NCBI GenBank assembly: GCA_024641085.1
Contig: JAHEDT010000020.1
Location: forward strand, 1-51,985
DNA length: 51,985 bases
Origin: Geobacteraceae bacterium
GTDB lineage: Bacteria > Desulfobacterota > Desulfuromonadia > Desulfuromonadales > BM103
Direction: 5' to 3'
In this document: piece by piece, positions 8,196 to 17,773 of the stretch
How the letters are laid out: every line of letters begins with the position of its first letter
How positions within the stretch are numbered: position 1 is the first letter of the stretch
Made by a program: the position numbers and the translations under genes
The notes under the pieces: model-generated
Databases searched by the model: none
The model's input: the letters and a program-made list of their open reading frames with translations, nothing else
Told to the model about the DNA's origin: nothing

Positions 8196-8601
8196 CAGGA
8201 GGTGCCACTTAAAATGTAAGTGGGGGTTCCGGGGCCACCCTGGATAATGATCTGTTATGTGAATGCAGTAAGCTGCTCCCCGAATGACTTGACGGATCGA
8301 AATCGAAGGAGTAGTTTCAATACGTTAATTCAATTCGGCGGGCCATGTTCCATCATTTATTTTGCTTAAAAAGGGGGGGCTGCGCCGGTATCGCGGGGCG
8401 CCCTTGTTTGTTTTGCCGGGGGTGTCGTGGTTGTTGCAGGAACAGTCGTGTGAACACTTCAAGCTGTCCGGCCCACTGCATGCGGCCGCGCGGCTTTTTT
8501 CGTGGTTCCCGATGAACAGGCCCCGCCGGCCGCTTGCCGGACCTGGCCCTCGATATCTGACCCGGCCTGTGTGCCGCAGTTAAAAAAGTTACGGAAACAC
8601 A
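8196..8601. other. gene-free spacer
   Basis: No convincing gene. It contains a small hairpin CACTTA-AAATG-TAAGTG just after the recombinase-like gene (about 8209-8225) and G-rich and C-rich runs around 8368-8405. GCGGCCGCGCGGC followed by six T residues near 8481-8500 could be a weak terminator. Confidence 0.4.
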
Positions 8602-9456
8602 ATGCATAAAGCCACCCAAGATTTACTGGACCATTTGACCCTGGAGCGCCTCGAAGACAACCTCTATCGTGGCAACAGCCGTGATATTGGCAGCCCCAAC
8701 GTGTATGGCGGCCAGGTGCTTGGCCAGGCCCTGTTTGCGGCCAGCCAGACCGTCGAGGGCCGGGACGCTCATTCGCTGCACGGGTATTTTCTACGTCCTG
8801 GCGACAAGACGCTGCCGGTAGATTATGCCGTCGACCGGATCCGCGACGGCCGCAGCTATACGACCCGCAGGGTCGTGGCGATCCAGCGCGGCAAGCCGAT
8901 TTTCAACATGTCGGCGTCTTTTAAAGTCAGGGAAGAGGGCCTCGAACATCAATGCGCGATGCCCGAGGTGCCAGGCCCTGAAGGCTTGCCGAATATGACC
9001 GAGCTTGGCAAGCAGGCGCTGGCCGACATCCCGGACAAGCTCGAACGGTTCCTGCAATGGCAGCGGCCTATCGAGTTCCGGCCGGTCAACCCGGTTCATC
9101 TGCTGCACCCCGAACCTCAGCCGCCGACCCGGGAGATCTGGATCAAGGCGGAAAGCGCGTTGCCTGACGATCCGGCGATGCACAAGGTGATCCTGGCCTA
9201 CGCCTCCGATTACTCGCTGCTCGGCACCTCGCTACTCCCGCACGGTTTGACCTTCACCCAGGGCAAGATTCGCGCCGCCAGCCTCGATCACGCCATGTGG
9301 TTTCATCGCGACTTCCGTCTGGACGAATGGCTGCTCTACAGCATGGACAGCCCGAACATGTCCCACGGGCGGGGTTTCAGTCGTGGAAAGCTGTTTACCC
9401 GCGCGGGGAGGTTGGTTGCGTCTGTGGCGCAGGAGGGGATGATTCGTAGGGTTTGA
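8602..9456 (+). CDS. tesB: acyl-CoA thioesterase II
   Basis: Hydrolyses acyl-CoA to free fatty acid and CoA. The 284-aa protein is a double hot-dog with the TesB landmarks: NVYGGQVLGQAL near residue 33, SLHGYFLRPGD near 63, LDHAMWFHR near 233 (catalytic Asp), YSMDSP with its oxyanion-region residues, and a C-terminal SVAQEGMIR carrying the catalytic Gln. The length is normal. It stands alone between two repeat-rich spacers. Confidence 0.93.
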   Translation: MHKATQDLLDHLTLERLEDNLYRGNSRDIGSPNVYGGQVLGQALFAASQTVEGRDAHSLHGYFLRPGDKTLPVDYAVDRIRDGRSYTTRRVVAIQRGKPIFNMSASFKVREEGLEHQCAMPEVPGPEGLPNMTELGKQALADIPDKLERFLQWQRPIEFRPVNPVHLLHPEPQPPTREIWIKAESALPDDPAMHKVILAYASDYSLLGTSLLPHGLTFTQGKIRAASLDHAMWFHRDFRLDEWLLYSMDSPNMSHGRGFSRGKLFTRAGRLVASVAQEGMIRRV

Positions 9457-9479
9457 GGGGTGTTGGGTAGGGGAGGCTC

Positions 9480-9591
9480 ATTAAGTAGGGTGTCCCCTAT
9501 TCCTCTATCCATGACGCTTGACAGGGTTGACCGGCCTGCCATGCCGGGTCGTGGCCGAGTGCCCGGGAAATCCGGGGACATAATACTTAAT
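9480..9591. mobile_element. small MITE-like unit with 18-bp inverted ends
   Basis: The left end ATTAAGTAGGGTGTCCCC (9480-9497) and right end GGGGACATAATACTTAAT (9574-9591) are inverted copies matching at 15 of 18 positions. They enclose about 76 bp with no reading frame. The TGTCCCC/GGGGACA termini resemble, but differ from, the GGGGACACTC palindromes that follow. Confidence 0.5.
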
Positions 9592-9603
9592 ACCGAATAG
9601 AGT

Positions 9604-9644
9604 CGGGGATACTCAAAAGGGACACCCTGTTTTGAGTGTCCCCA
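9604..9644. repeat. GGGGACACTC-family palindrome, copy 1
   Basis: CGGGGATACTCAAAAGGG on the left and TTTTGAGTGTCCCC on the right, downstream of tesB and of the convergent lipoprotein gene. It is a member of the palindrome family linked to the transposase at 12422. Confidence 0.7.
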
Positions 9645-9685
9645 ACAGAGGGCACTTTGAATCGGGGCATCGGCACAGAGACCGG

Positions 9686-10204
9686 TCACTTCCCCAGGGG
9701 CAGCAGATAGAAGCTCGTGGTGTTCTCCATCATCATCCCCGCACGCCCTTCGTTTTCGCCTCTCACAACGCCGTCGTATCCGAATGTGATGCTGGCCGTT
9801 CCCGGGGGCACCTTGTAAAATCGGGTAAACTGCAATCTTTCGTCGAGCTGGACCGTCAGGGACCTGTCCAACATTTCTGATTGCAGAACCCGTGACTCTT
9901 TATCGAGGAAGAAGAGGTAAACCCTCAGGTCGCGTAGACGGGCATACAGCATCTCGTAGCGCGGGGTGAGTGCAGCAACACCGGATATTTCGAAAATACC
10001 GCCGTCCTGCTTGTATTGATAATCGATCCTGACGTCAAAGTTCTCCCACGAGTCGGCATGCGGTCCGCCCGACTGTAAGGCAATGATCGGCTGCGCCGGG
10101 GACGTGGTGTTGCCGACAAAGTGTTTTGACGTCGGAACGCAGCCGGTGCCGAGGATCAACAGAAAGAACAGCCCGAGACAAGTCATTTTCAATCTGGCGG
10201 TCAT
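9686..10204 (-). CDS. lipoprotein of unknown function, paralogue 1
   Basis: A 172-aa exported lipoprotein. A signal peptide with lipobox LGTGC puts the lipidated Cys at about residue 22; a soluble, probably beta-rich domain follows (FVGNTTSPAQPIIAL, SWENFDVRIDYQYKQ, SGVAALTPRYEMLYARL). The ATG at 10204 has a strong AGGAGGTGACAC site; a longer frame upstream lacks one. It is clearly paralogous to 13147-13641, with most residues identical by eye. Both genes have GGGGACACTC palindromes on both sides, so the block was probably duplicated as a unit. I do not recognise the family. Confidence 0.75.
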   Translation of the reverse strand: MTARLKMTCLGLFFLLILGTGCVPTSKHFVGNTTSPAQPIIALQSGGPHADSWENFDVRIDYQYKQDGGIFEISGVAALTPRYEMLYARLRDLRVYLFFLDKESRVLQSEMLDRSLTVQLDERLQFTRFYKVPPGTASITFGYDGVVRGENEGRAGMMMENTTSFYLLPLGK

Positions 10205-10257
10205 TGTGTCACCTCCTGATTTTCTTCGATGATTATAACAAAAAACCCGCACTTAGT

Positions 10258-10310
10258 TGGGGACACTCAAAAGGGACACTCAAAAAAGGGTGTCCCTTTT
10301 GAGTGTCCCT
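10258..10310. repeat. GGGGACACTC-family palindrome, copy 2 (double)
   Basis: GGGGACACTCAAAAGGGACA runs into CAAAAAAGGG and then TGTCCCTTTTGAGTGTCCC. It is a nested palindrome about 50 bp upstream of the minus-strand lipoprotein start. Confidence 0.75.
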
Positions 10311-10446
10311 GATTTCTGCAATATTCACAAACCGTCGGCTGGTGGCCAACCCCTTGAACTAACTCACTTGCAGTGATCGGCCGCTGGTAGAAGCATTTGC
10401 ATATTGGGCAGAGAGTCTTTACAGTGGCAACGTAACGTTCGGTCAT
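10267..10446 (-). CDS. short zinc-ribbon-like ORF ending inside a palindrome
   Basis: A 59-codon frame from ATG 10446 to TGA 10267. It encodes two Cys pairs, CPIC near residue 13 and CEYC near 44, plus CKC, a plausible small zinc-ribbon. The last 12 or so residues (SKGTPFFECPF) are specified by the GGGGACACTC palindrome. The ribosome-binding site is weak (CAGG about 14 nt upstream). It may be a real small protein whose 3' end was rewritten by the repeat, or a remnant of a longer gene. I recognise no family. Confidence 0.35.
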   Translation of the reverse strand: MTERYVATVKTLCPICKCFYQRPITASELVQGVGHQPTVCEYCRNQGHSKGTPFFECPF

Positions 10447-10534
10447 ATCGGGTAGGTAACCTGCCGGTCAGTCATAATATGTCAGAACGTGGTGATCGTC
10501 GATTGGGCATCAAATAGTGACCATTGGAGGTTTT

Positions 10535-10951
10535 ATGGGCAACAGGGGTTCTGTAAAAACGTTTCTTCTCTTAATAATTTTCATTCTGCTCGGTGTCATC
10601 GGTTACTTGACGAGAGATTATCTGCCGCTCGGTTTTACGGACATCGCTCGACTCAATGACAGCCCGAACATCTTTGAAGGGCAGCAGGTCAAAGTGAAGG
10701 GGACGGTTGTCGACACACTTAAGATCCCCATTTTCGACTCGAAAAGCTATGTCATCGATGACGGAACCGGGGAAGTCACCGTGCTCACCAATCTGGAGCT
10801 GCCCAAAAAAGGCTCCAAGGTTGCACTCACAGCGATCGGCAGCAATTCCGCGATCATTGGCGGGAAATCGATTGGTTTCCGCTTGCGAGAAGTCAAAGTT
10901 TTGCCGGAAACGGCCTTCTTGATAGAAGAATGGACCAAATTAACCAAATAA
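10535..10951 (+). CDS. membrane-anchored OB-fold protein
   Basis: A 138-aa protein with one N-terminal membrane helix (about residues 10-28) and an extracytoplasmic OB-fold-like domain. The domain contains the pattern GQQVKVKGTVVD, YVIDDGTGEVTVLT and KVALTAIG. The fold is shared by nucleic-acid-binding and CcmE-like proteins, but no CcmE haem-binding histidine motif is visible. The ATG at 10535 follows TTGGAGG with good spacing. It is a single gene with no obvious partners. Confidence 0.7.
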   Translation: MGNRGSVKTFLLLIIFILLGVIGYLTRDYLPLGFTDIARLNDSPNIFEGQQVKVKGTVVDTLKIPIFDSKSYVIDDGTGEVTVLTNLELPKKGSKVALTAIGSNSAIIGGKSIGFRLREVKVLPETAFLIEEWTKLTK

Positions 10952-11109
10952 ACTGGCGACCGCTGTGGTCGGTACGATCTGAGCGGCAGTTTTTGTCCGT
11001 CAGGAATCAAGGGAATCGTCGACCTGCCGCCGGTTCCGTATCCAAATTCATGATAAAATATTCTTGCGGCTGAACGTCATTGCGTTCTGGACCTTCGAGG
11101 TGCCCGCTA

Positions 11110-12312
11110 ATGCTCGAAACACGCACCGGCAACCCACTTTCAAGCGCGTCTTCTGAAGCGGCCAATCGATACCGGCAGGCTGTCGATTTGATTCTCGGGG
11201 CAGAATCCGGCGCCGCCGAAACCCTTGATAAGGCCCTTGAGCTGGATAAGGGTTTTGCCCTAGCGGCCGCTGCGCGCTATTACGTGGCAAAAGATGTTGG
11301 CGATTCCGATGCTGCCGTCTACCGGGAGCTTGCGGAACAGGCCTCGTTGCATGCAACCGACTGGGAACGTGAGCATATCGCTGTTCTTATCGGCTTGATT
11401 GACCAGCCTGGTGCTACCCAGGCCAAAGCACTGGCCTACATAAAAACCACACCGGCCGATCTGTTAGTGGTTTCCCAACTGACCGGCTATCTGTTTTTTT
11501 ACGGTGGGCCCGATAAACAGGCTGCAGTGCTGAACGTTTACGAGTCGATTGCAGAGGCTTTGGGCAATGATTGGGCGTTCCTGGCCCGGTTCGGATTTGC
11601 CGCGAGTGAAGCAGGGCAGCGCAAGCGTGGCCGCGCGCTCATTGAACGGGCTCTGGAGATGCGGCCTCAGGCACTCTACGCCATTCATGGCTTAGCACAT
11701 GTGCTGCATGATTCCGGTGCCGCCGCAGAGTCGGCAAAGCTGCTGCAGGACTGGCTCAAGCTGTATGAGTCCGGCGCGCGCGGCGGACAGATGTATGGGC
11801 ATGTCCAGTGGCACCTTGCGTTGTCCGAATGGCAAATCGGGGACCGCGAAGCCGCGATGCAGCGCTACCTGGAGTTTTGTGCACCGGACACCACGACCTG
11901 CGGGCCGATTCTTACGCTTGCTGATTGTGGCGGTTTCCTGCTCAGGGATTATCTGCAAACCGGCCGAACGAGCGCGTTGGGACACGATGTGCTCAAGCAT
12001 ATCGATCGCGTCTGGGGCATGATGAGCCATCCTTTCGTCGCACTGCATGTGGCCGGCCTGTACGCGACCGCAGGCAACCTGGCCGGACTTAAACGATGTG
12101 AAGAAACCATTTTGGGCACCCCCAGCGGGGCGAATCGTGATGTTTCACTGTCCCTGGTGTCGTCATTAACTGATTTTGTGACCGGCAACTATCAGCGTGC
12201 CGCGCAGACGCTGGCCTCCATTTCGCCCGCCGCGCGGGTCGGGATAGGCGGCAGCAACGTCGAGCGAATCCTCGTCGATTTGATCGAAGCACGTTGCCAA
12301 GCGACACACTAA
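11110..12312 (+). CDS. tetratricopeptide-repeat protein, TTC38-like
   Basis: A 400-aa all-helical protein. Recognisable repeats include AAETLDKALELDKGFALAAA near residue 36 and GRALIERALEMRPQALYAIH near 178. The HVQWHLALSEWQIGDREAAM segment near 230 resembles the TTC38 family (known in bacteria and eukaryotes, function uncertain). No signal peptide is visible. The ATG at 11110 has GAGG 11 nt upstream. The stop codon is 3 nt before a GGGGACACTC palindrome. Confidence 0.7.
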   Translation: MLETRTGNPLSSASSEAANRYRQAVDLILGAESGAAETLDKALELDKGFALAAAARYYVAKDVGDSDAAVYRELAEQASLHATDWEREHIAVLIGLIDQPGATQAKALAYIKTTPADLLVVSQLTGYLFFYGGPDKQAAVLNVYESIAEALGNDWAFLARFGFAASEAGQRKRGRALIERALEMRPQALYAIHGLAHVLHDSGAAAESAKLLQDWLKLYESGARGGQMYGHVQWHLALSEWQIGDREAAMQRYLEFCAPDTTTCGPILTLADCGGFLLRDYLQTGRTSALGHDVLKHIDRVWGMMSHPFVALHVAGLYATAGNLAGLKRCEETILGTPSGANRDVSLSLVSSLTDFVTGNYQRAAQTLASISPAARVGIGGSNVERILVDLIEARCQATH

Positions 12313-12313
12313 G

Positions 12314-12346
12314 TTGGGGACACTCAAAAAAGAGTGTCCCCAATTG
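12314..12346. repeat. GGGGACACTC-family palindrome, copy 3
   Basis: TTGGGGACACTC, AAAAAA, then GAGTGTCCCCAA: a near-perfect 12-bp dyad. It lies between the TPR gene and the transposase and is the left neighbour of the transposase. Confidence 0.85.
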
Positions 12347-12421
12347 TCATAAGGGCCAATCTTCGTTAAAATTGCACTATTCTATTTTATTGATCTGTGA
12401 TGTCATTCTATGGAGGGAATC

Positions 12422-13054
12422 ATGCCCCGCTCTTCTCGTGCGATTGCTGTCGGCTATCCGCATCATGTCACGCAACGCGGCAACAACCGTCAGACAGTCT
12501 TTTTCGACGACCATGACCGTAGCACCTACCTTGATTGCCTGAAGCAATACACTGATAAATATCAAATAGATATCTGGGCCTATTGCCTGATGCCCAATCA
12601 TATCCACCTGTTGGCTGTGCCGCATAACGAAGATGGGCTTGCGATAGGGGTAGGGCTGACCAACCAGGTGTACACCCGGTATCTGAATCGAAAGTATTTA
12701 CGCTCTGGCCGTGTGTGGCAAAATCGGTTTTTCTCATGCATTGTCGATACAGACAATTATCTTTGGACTGTTGCACGCTATATCGAAAACAACCCTGTAA
12801 AAGCCACTCTGGTCAATAGTGCGCCGGATTACCGCTGGTCGAGTGCCAAGTATCATCTGGACGGTGTTCGGGATGTTCTCATGACAAGGTCTAGTTGGCT
12901 GACTCACGAGAGAAGAGAGGTCTATCGTTCCTTTCTTGAGGAACAGGACGAGCATATGACCAATAGGATCAACCAGGCGACCCGAAGCGGAAGGCCGTTA
13001 TGTTCTATGGAAACCCTGGCGTATCTGGAAAGAAAGCTCGGCCGAAAACTTTGA
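12422..13054 (+). CDS. REP-associated tyrosine transposase (RAYT, Y1_Tnp), copy 1
   Basis: A 210-aa IS200/IS605-like HUH transposase of the RAYT group, which processes short palindromes rather than classic IS ends. Visible motifs are YPHHVTQRGNNRQTVFF near residue 12, the metal-binding H-x-H in CLMPNHIHLL near 56, and VARYIENNPVKA with the presumptive catalytic Tyr near 122. The ATG at 12422 follows GGAGGG. Palindromes of the GGGGACACTC family lie on both sides (12314-12346 and 13064-13106), and further copies lie within 5 kb. This suggests that it mobilises, or has mobilised, that family. Confidence 0.9.
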   Translation: MPRSSRAIAVGYPHHVTQRGNNRQTVFFDDHDRSTYLDCLKQYTDKYQIDIWAYCLMPNHIHLLAVPHNEDGLAIGVGLTNQVYTRYLNRKYLRSGRVWQNRFFSCIVDTDNYLWTVARYIENNPVKATLVNSAPDYRWSSAKYHLDGVRDVLMTRSSWLTHERREVYRSFLEEQDEHMTNRINQATRSGRPLCSMETLAYLERKLGRKL

Positions 13055-13063
13055 GAGAAGGTG

Positions 13064-13106
13064 TTGGGGACACTCAAAAGGGACACTCTTTTTTGAGTGT
13101 CCCCAA
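13064..13106. repeat. GGGGACACTC-family palindrome, copy 4
   Basis: TTGGGGACACTCAAAAGGGA then CACTCTTTTTTGAGTGTCCC; right neighbour of the transposase and downstream flank of lipoprotein paralogue 2. Confidence 0.85.
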
Positions 13107-13146
13107 TGGCCTCGCTATCGCTCGCCGTCATCGGCAAAAGGACCGA

Positions 13147-13641
13147 TCAATTCCCCAGGGGCAGCAGATAGAGGCTCGTGGTGCCATCCCGCATCCCTTG
13201 AGCAAGGCCGTCATATCCAAATGTGATGCTGACCGTTCCCGGGGGCGCCTTGTACAACCGGGTGAACTGCAATCTTTCGTCGAGTTGCCCCGTCAATGAC
13301 CTGCCAAGCAGTTCGGTTTGCAGTACCCGTGAATCTTTATCGAGCAGGAAGAGATAAACCTTCAGGTCAGTCAGACGCGCATACAACATCTCGTAGCGCG
13401 GGGTGAGCGCAGCCACGCCGGATATTTCAAAAACATCGCCGTTCTGCTTGTATTGATAATCGATCTTGATGTCAAAGTTCTCCCACGAGTCGGCATGCGG
13501 CCCGCCCGTTTGCAAAGCAATGATCGGCTGTGCCGGGGACGTGGTGTTGCCGACAAAGTGACTTGCTGGCGCAACGCAGCCGGAGCAGAGGATCAACAGG
13601 GAGAACAGTCCAAGGCACGTTATTTTCAATCTGGTGGCCAT
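13147..13641 (-). CDS. lipoprotein of unknown function, paralogue 2
   Basis: A 164-aa lipoprotein with signal peptide and lipobox LCSGC. It is highly similar to the 9686-10204 product through the whole domain (FVGNTTSPAQPIIAL, SWENFDIKIDYQYKQ, SGVAALTPRYEMLYARL). It is shorter near the C-terminus, where copy 1 carries an extra Met-rich stretch (GMMMENT). The ATG at 13641 has an AGGTGACAC site like its paralogue. Non-coding similarity continues upstream into the palindrome and some 25 bp downstream. This marks a segmental duplication around the transposase region. Confidence 0.75.
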   Translation of the reverse strand: MATRLKITCLGLFSLLILCSGCVAPASHFVGNTTSPAQPIIALQTGGPHADSWENFDIKIDYQYKQNGDVFEISGVAALTPRYEMLYARLTDLKVYLFLLDKDSRVLQTELLGRSLTGQLDERLQFTRLYKAPPGTVSITFGYDGLAQGMRDGTTSLYLLPLGN

Positions 13642-13695
13642 TGTGTCACCTCCCGATTCGCTACGACAATTATACCAAAAAGCCCGCACTAGATT

Positions 13696-13736
13696 TGGGG
13701 ACACTCAAAAAAGAGTGTCCCTTTTGAGTGTCCCCG
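13696..13736. repeat. GGGGACACTC-family palindrome, copy 5
   Basis: TTGGGGACACTCAAAAAAGA then GTGTCCCTTTTGAGTGTCCC. It sits at the same place relative to lipoprotein 2 as copy 2 does to lipoprotein 1. Confidence 0.85.
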
Positions 13737-13795
13737 GCTCCGCCTTCCATCTTTGGTAAAATTTATCGTTACGGCCTGAAATGTTCACCTCACAT

Positions 13796-13810
13796 GGTAT
13801 AATTAATACC
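13796..13810 (+). promoter_or_regulatory. katG -10 region with PerR-like dyad
   Basis: GGTATAATTAATACC is a 7-1-7 dyad with 6 of 7 matching positions, and it contains a perfect -10 TATAAT (13798-13803). The geometry and AT-rich centre resemble PerR/Fur-type operators. Binding there would block the promoter, which suits a peroxide-inducible catalase. No strong -35 is visible. Confidence 0.4.
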
Positions 13811-13817
13811 TCTTTAA

Positions 13818-16037
<2,220 letters not shown>

Positions 16038-16049
16038 TCGTGGTGAAGA

Positions 16050-16083
16050 ATCGGGGACACTCAAAAAAGAGTGTCCCCGATTT
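16050..16083. repeat. GGGGACACTC-family palindrome, copy 6
   Basis: AATCGGGGACACTC, AAAAAA, GAGTGTCCCCGATT: a 14-bp perfect dyad directly downstream of katG. It could also act as a transcript-stabilising hairpin. Confidence 0.85.
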
Positions 16084-16226
16084 CGATTCAGGGGACAAAC
16101 AGAGCCCTTCACCGTGTTGTACATGGAGAAGGGCTTTTGTTATGGTATTCTACAATAGTTCCAGTGCTGCTCTGAGCAACAGGACCACGGTCAGCGTTAG
16201 AGTCGCTCAGCCTGGGACGGGTCTCA

Positions 16227-16258
16227 ATGACAGGTCGATCCACGGAATTAAGTATAAT
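16227..16258 (+). promoter_or_regulatory. possible promoter of the SerA-like gene
   Basis: A perfect TATAAT at 16253-16258 lies 67 bp before the ATG. ATGACA at 16227-16232 is the best -35 candidate, but the 20-bp spacing is long. Confidence 0.35.
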
Positions 16259-16324
16259 AAGATTCAATATCTTACGTTCAATTATTCAAGTTTTTTGGCA
16301 TGCTTTTTACATCAGGAGATCAAC

Positions 16325-17512
16325 ATGAAAATCCTCATTGCCGACAAGCTGTCCAACAATGCCGTCGCTGCTCTCAAAGCCCTGGGCGCCAAGGTCACCG
16401 TCAACCCTGACCTGGGTAAGAACGATCTACCGGGTGCCATCGGCGACACCAATGTTTTGATCGTCCGCTCCACCGAAGTCGTTGCGGAAACCATCGAAAA
16501 CGGCAAGTCCCTCGAACTAATCATCCGGGCCGGAGCCGGGGTCAACACAATTGATATGGAGAAGGCCAGCGCTATGGGCGTGTATGTCGCCAATTGCCCG
16601 GGCAAGAACAACGACGCGGTCGCCGAGCTCGCTCTTGGCCTGATGATCGCCGCCGACCGGCGGATTGTCGATGCGACCGGGCAGCTGCGCGATGGCAAGT
16701 GGAATAAGAAGGAGTTTTCCAAGGCCAACGGCCTCAAGGGCCGCGTCCTCGGCATCATCGGTATGGGCTCGATCGGCACCGCCCTGGCCAAACGGGCCCA
16801 GGCCATGGACATGCAGGTCACCTGCTGGTCCCGCAGCCTGACCCCCGCCAAGGCCGAAGCCATGGGTCTCGGCTACTGTGAAAAGCTCGACGAGCTCGCC
16901 GCGGTCGCGGACGTCGTCAGCGTCCACCTGGCGGCAACCGCAGAGACCAAACAGCTGTGCGATGCGAAGTTCTTCGCCAGGATGAAGAACGGCGCGATCT
17001 TTTTGAACACCTCGCGCGGCGACCTGGTGGACACCGCCGCCCTGCGCAAAGCTATCGGCGAAAAGAACATCAAGGTCGGCCTCGATGTGTTCGAGAATGA
17101 ACCGGCCGGCGGGGTCGCCGATTTCGACCAGGCGGAGCTGGCCGGGCTGGTGACGGCCACCCCGCATATCGGCGCGTCCACCGAACAGGCCTCCGAGGCG
17201 ATCGCTGACGAAGTGGTCCGGATCGTCGAATCCCTGATCAAAACCGGCAAGCCGCACAACAACGTCAACGCGCGCGCCAAGCGCAGCGACGGGACCATGC
17301 TGGTGGTCCGTCACTTCAACCGGGTCGGTGTGCTGGCCGCAGTGCTCGACCTGCTGCGTGAAGCCGGGATCAATATCGAAGAGATGGAAAATATTATCTT
17401 CCGGGGCGGGGCCGCCGCGGTCGCCTGCCTGAAGCTCGACAAAGGGCCAAATGAAGAGTTGTTGAACCGGATCAGCGCCCACAACGACATCATCAAGGCC
17501 ATGCTGCACTAA
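16325..17512 (+). CDS. serA: D-3-phosphoglycerate dehydrogenase, SerA-like
   Basis: A NAD-dependent 2-hydroxyacid dehydrogenase of 395 aa. It has the Rossmann motif GIIGMGSIGTALAKRA (about residues 142-157) and the catalytic residues Arg (NTSRGDLVD), Glu (FENEP) and His (TPHIGAST). A C-terminal ACT-like domain (MLVVRHFNRVGVLAAVLDLL) usually binds serine. That architecture fits the first step of serine synthesis. The ATG at 16325 follows AGGAG; earlier in-frame codons extend back into the katG end and are rejected. A hairpin follows at 17546. Confidence 0.85.
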   Translation: MKILIADKLSNNAVAALKALGAKVTVNPDLGKNDLPGAIGDTNVLIVRSTEVVAETIENGKSLELIIRAGAGVNTIDMEKASAMGVYVANCPGKNNDAVAELALGLMIAADRRIVDATGQLRDGKWNKKEFSKANGLKGRVLGIIGMGSIGTALAKRAQAMDMQVTCWSRSLTPAKAEAMGLGYCEKLDELAAVADVVSVHLAATAETKQLCDAKFFARMKNGAIFLNTSRGDLVDTAALRKAIGEKNIKVGLDVFENEPAGGVADFDQAELAGLVTATPHIGASTEQASEAIADEVVRIVESLIKTGKPHNNVNARAKRSDGTMLVVRHFNRVGVLAAVLDLLREAGINIEEMENIIFRGGAAAVACLKLDKGPNEELLNRISAHNDIIKAMLH

Positions 17513-17515
17513 TCA

Positions 17516-17537
17516 CCGGGGACACTTAAGAGAGACA
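17516..17537. repeat. degenerate GGGGACACTT half-palindrome
   Basis: CCGGGGACACTTAAGAGAGA looks like one arm of the palindrome family, without its partner arm. Confidence 0.35.
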
Positions 17538-17545
17538 ATGAACTA

Positions 17546-17687
17546 CCCCGCGGCTTGCCGCGGGGTCTTCAGAATTCAGTATCCAGAATCCAGAATAAAA
17601 ACTCGCTACCCCACCTGGCTGTCGGAACTTATTCCGGACTCTGGATTCCCTCAATAAGGTGCACGCCAAGCGGCAATCAATGCATGG
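17546..17687 (-). repeat. dispersed repeat C, copy 1 (inverted)
   Basis: Starts with the hairpin CCCCGCGG-CTTG-CCGCGGGG and continues with iterated CAGAATCCAGAAT units, ending near GCCAAGCGGCAATC. Its reverse complement matches 23107-23244 along almost the whole length, and parts recur at 29574-29740. The GC hairpin may serve as a terminator for the SerA-like gene. Confidence 0.7.
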
Positions 17688-17724
17688 CGCGCTACCTGCG
17701 GGGATTTTCCCTCGCGTTGATTCA

Positions 17725-17767
17725 AAAGGGACACTCGCAAGAGAGTGTCCCTTTTGCATGTCCCCGA
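17725..17767. repeat. GGGGACACTC-family palindrome, copy 7
   Basis: AAAAGGGACACTC, GCAA, GAGAGTGTCCCTTTT, followed by CATGTCCCCGA. It sits just beyond the stop codon of the minus-strand amidase gene. Confidence 0.75.
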
Positions 17768-17773
17768 TGGTTG

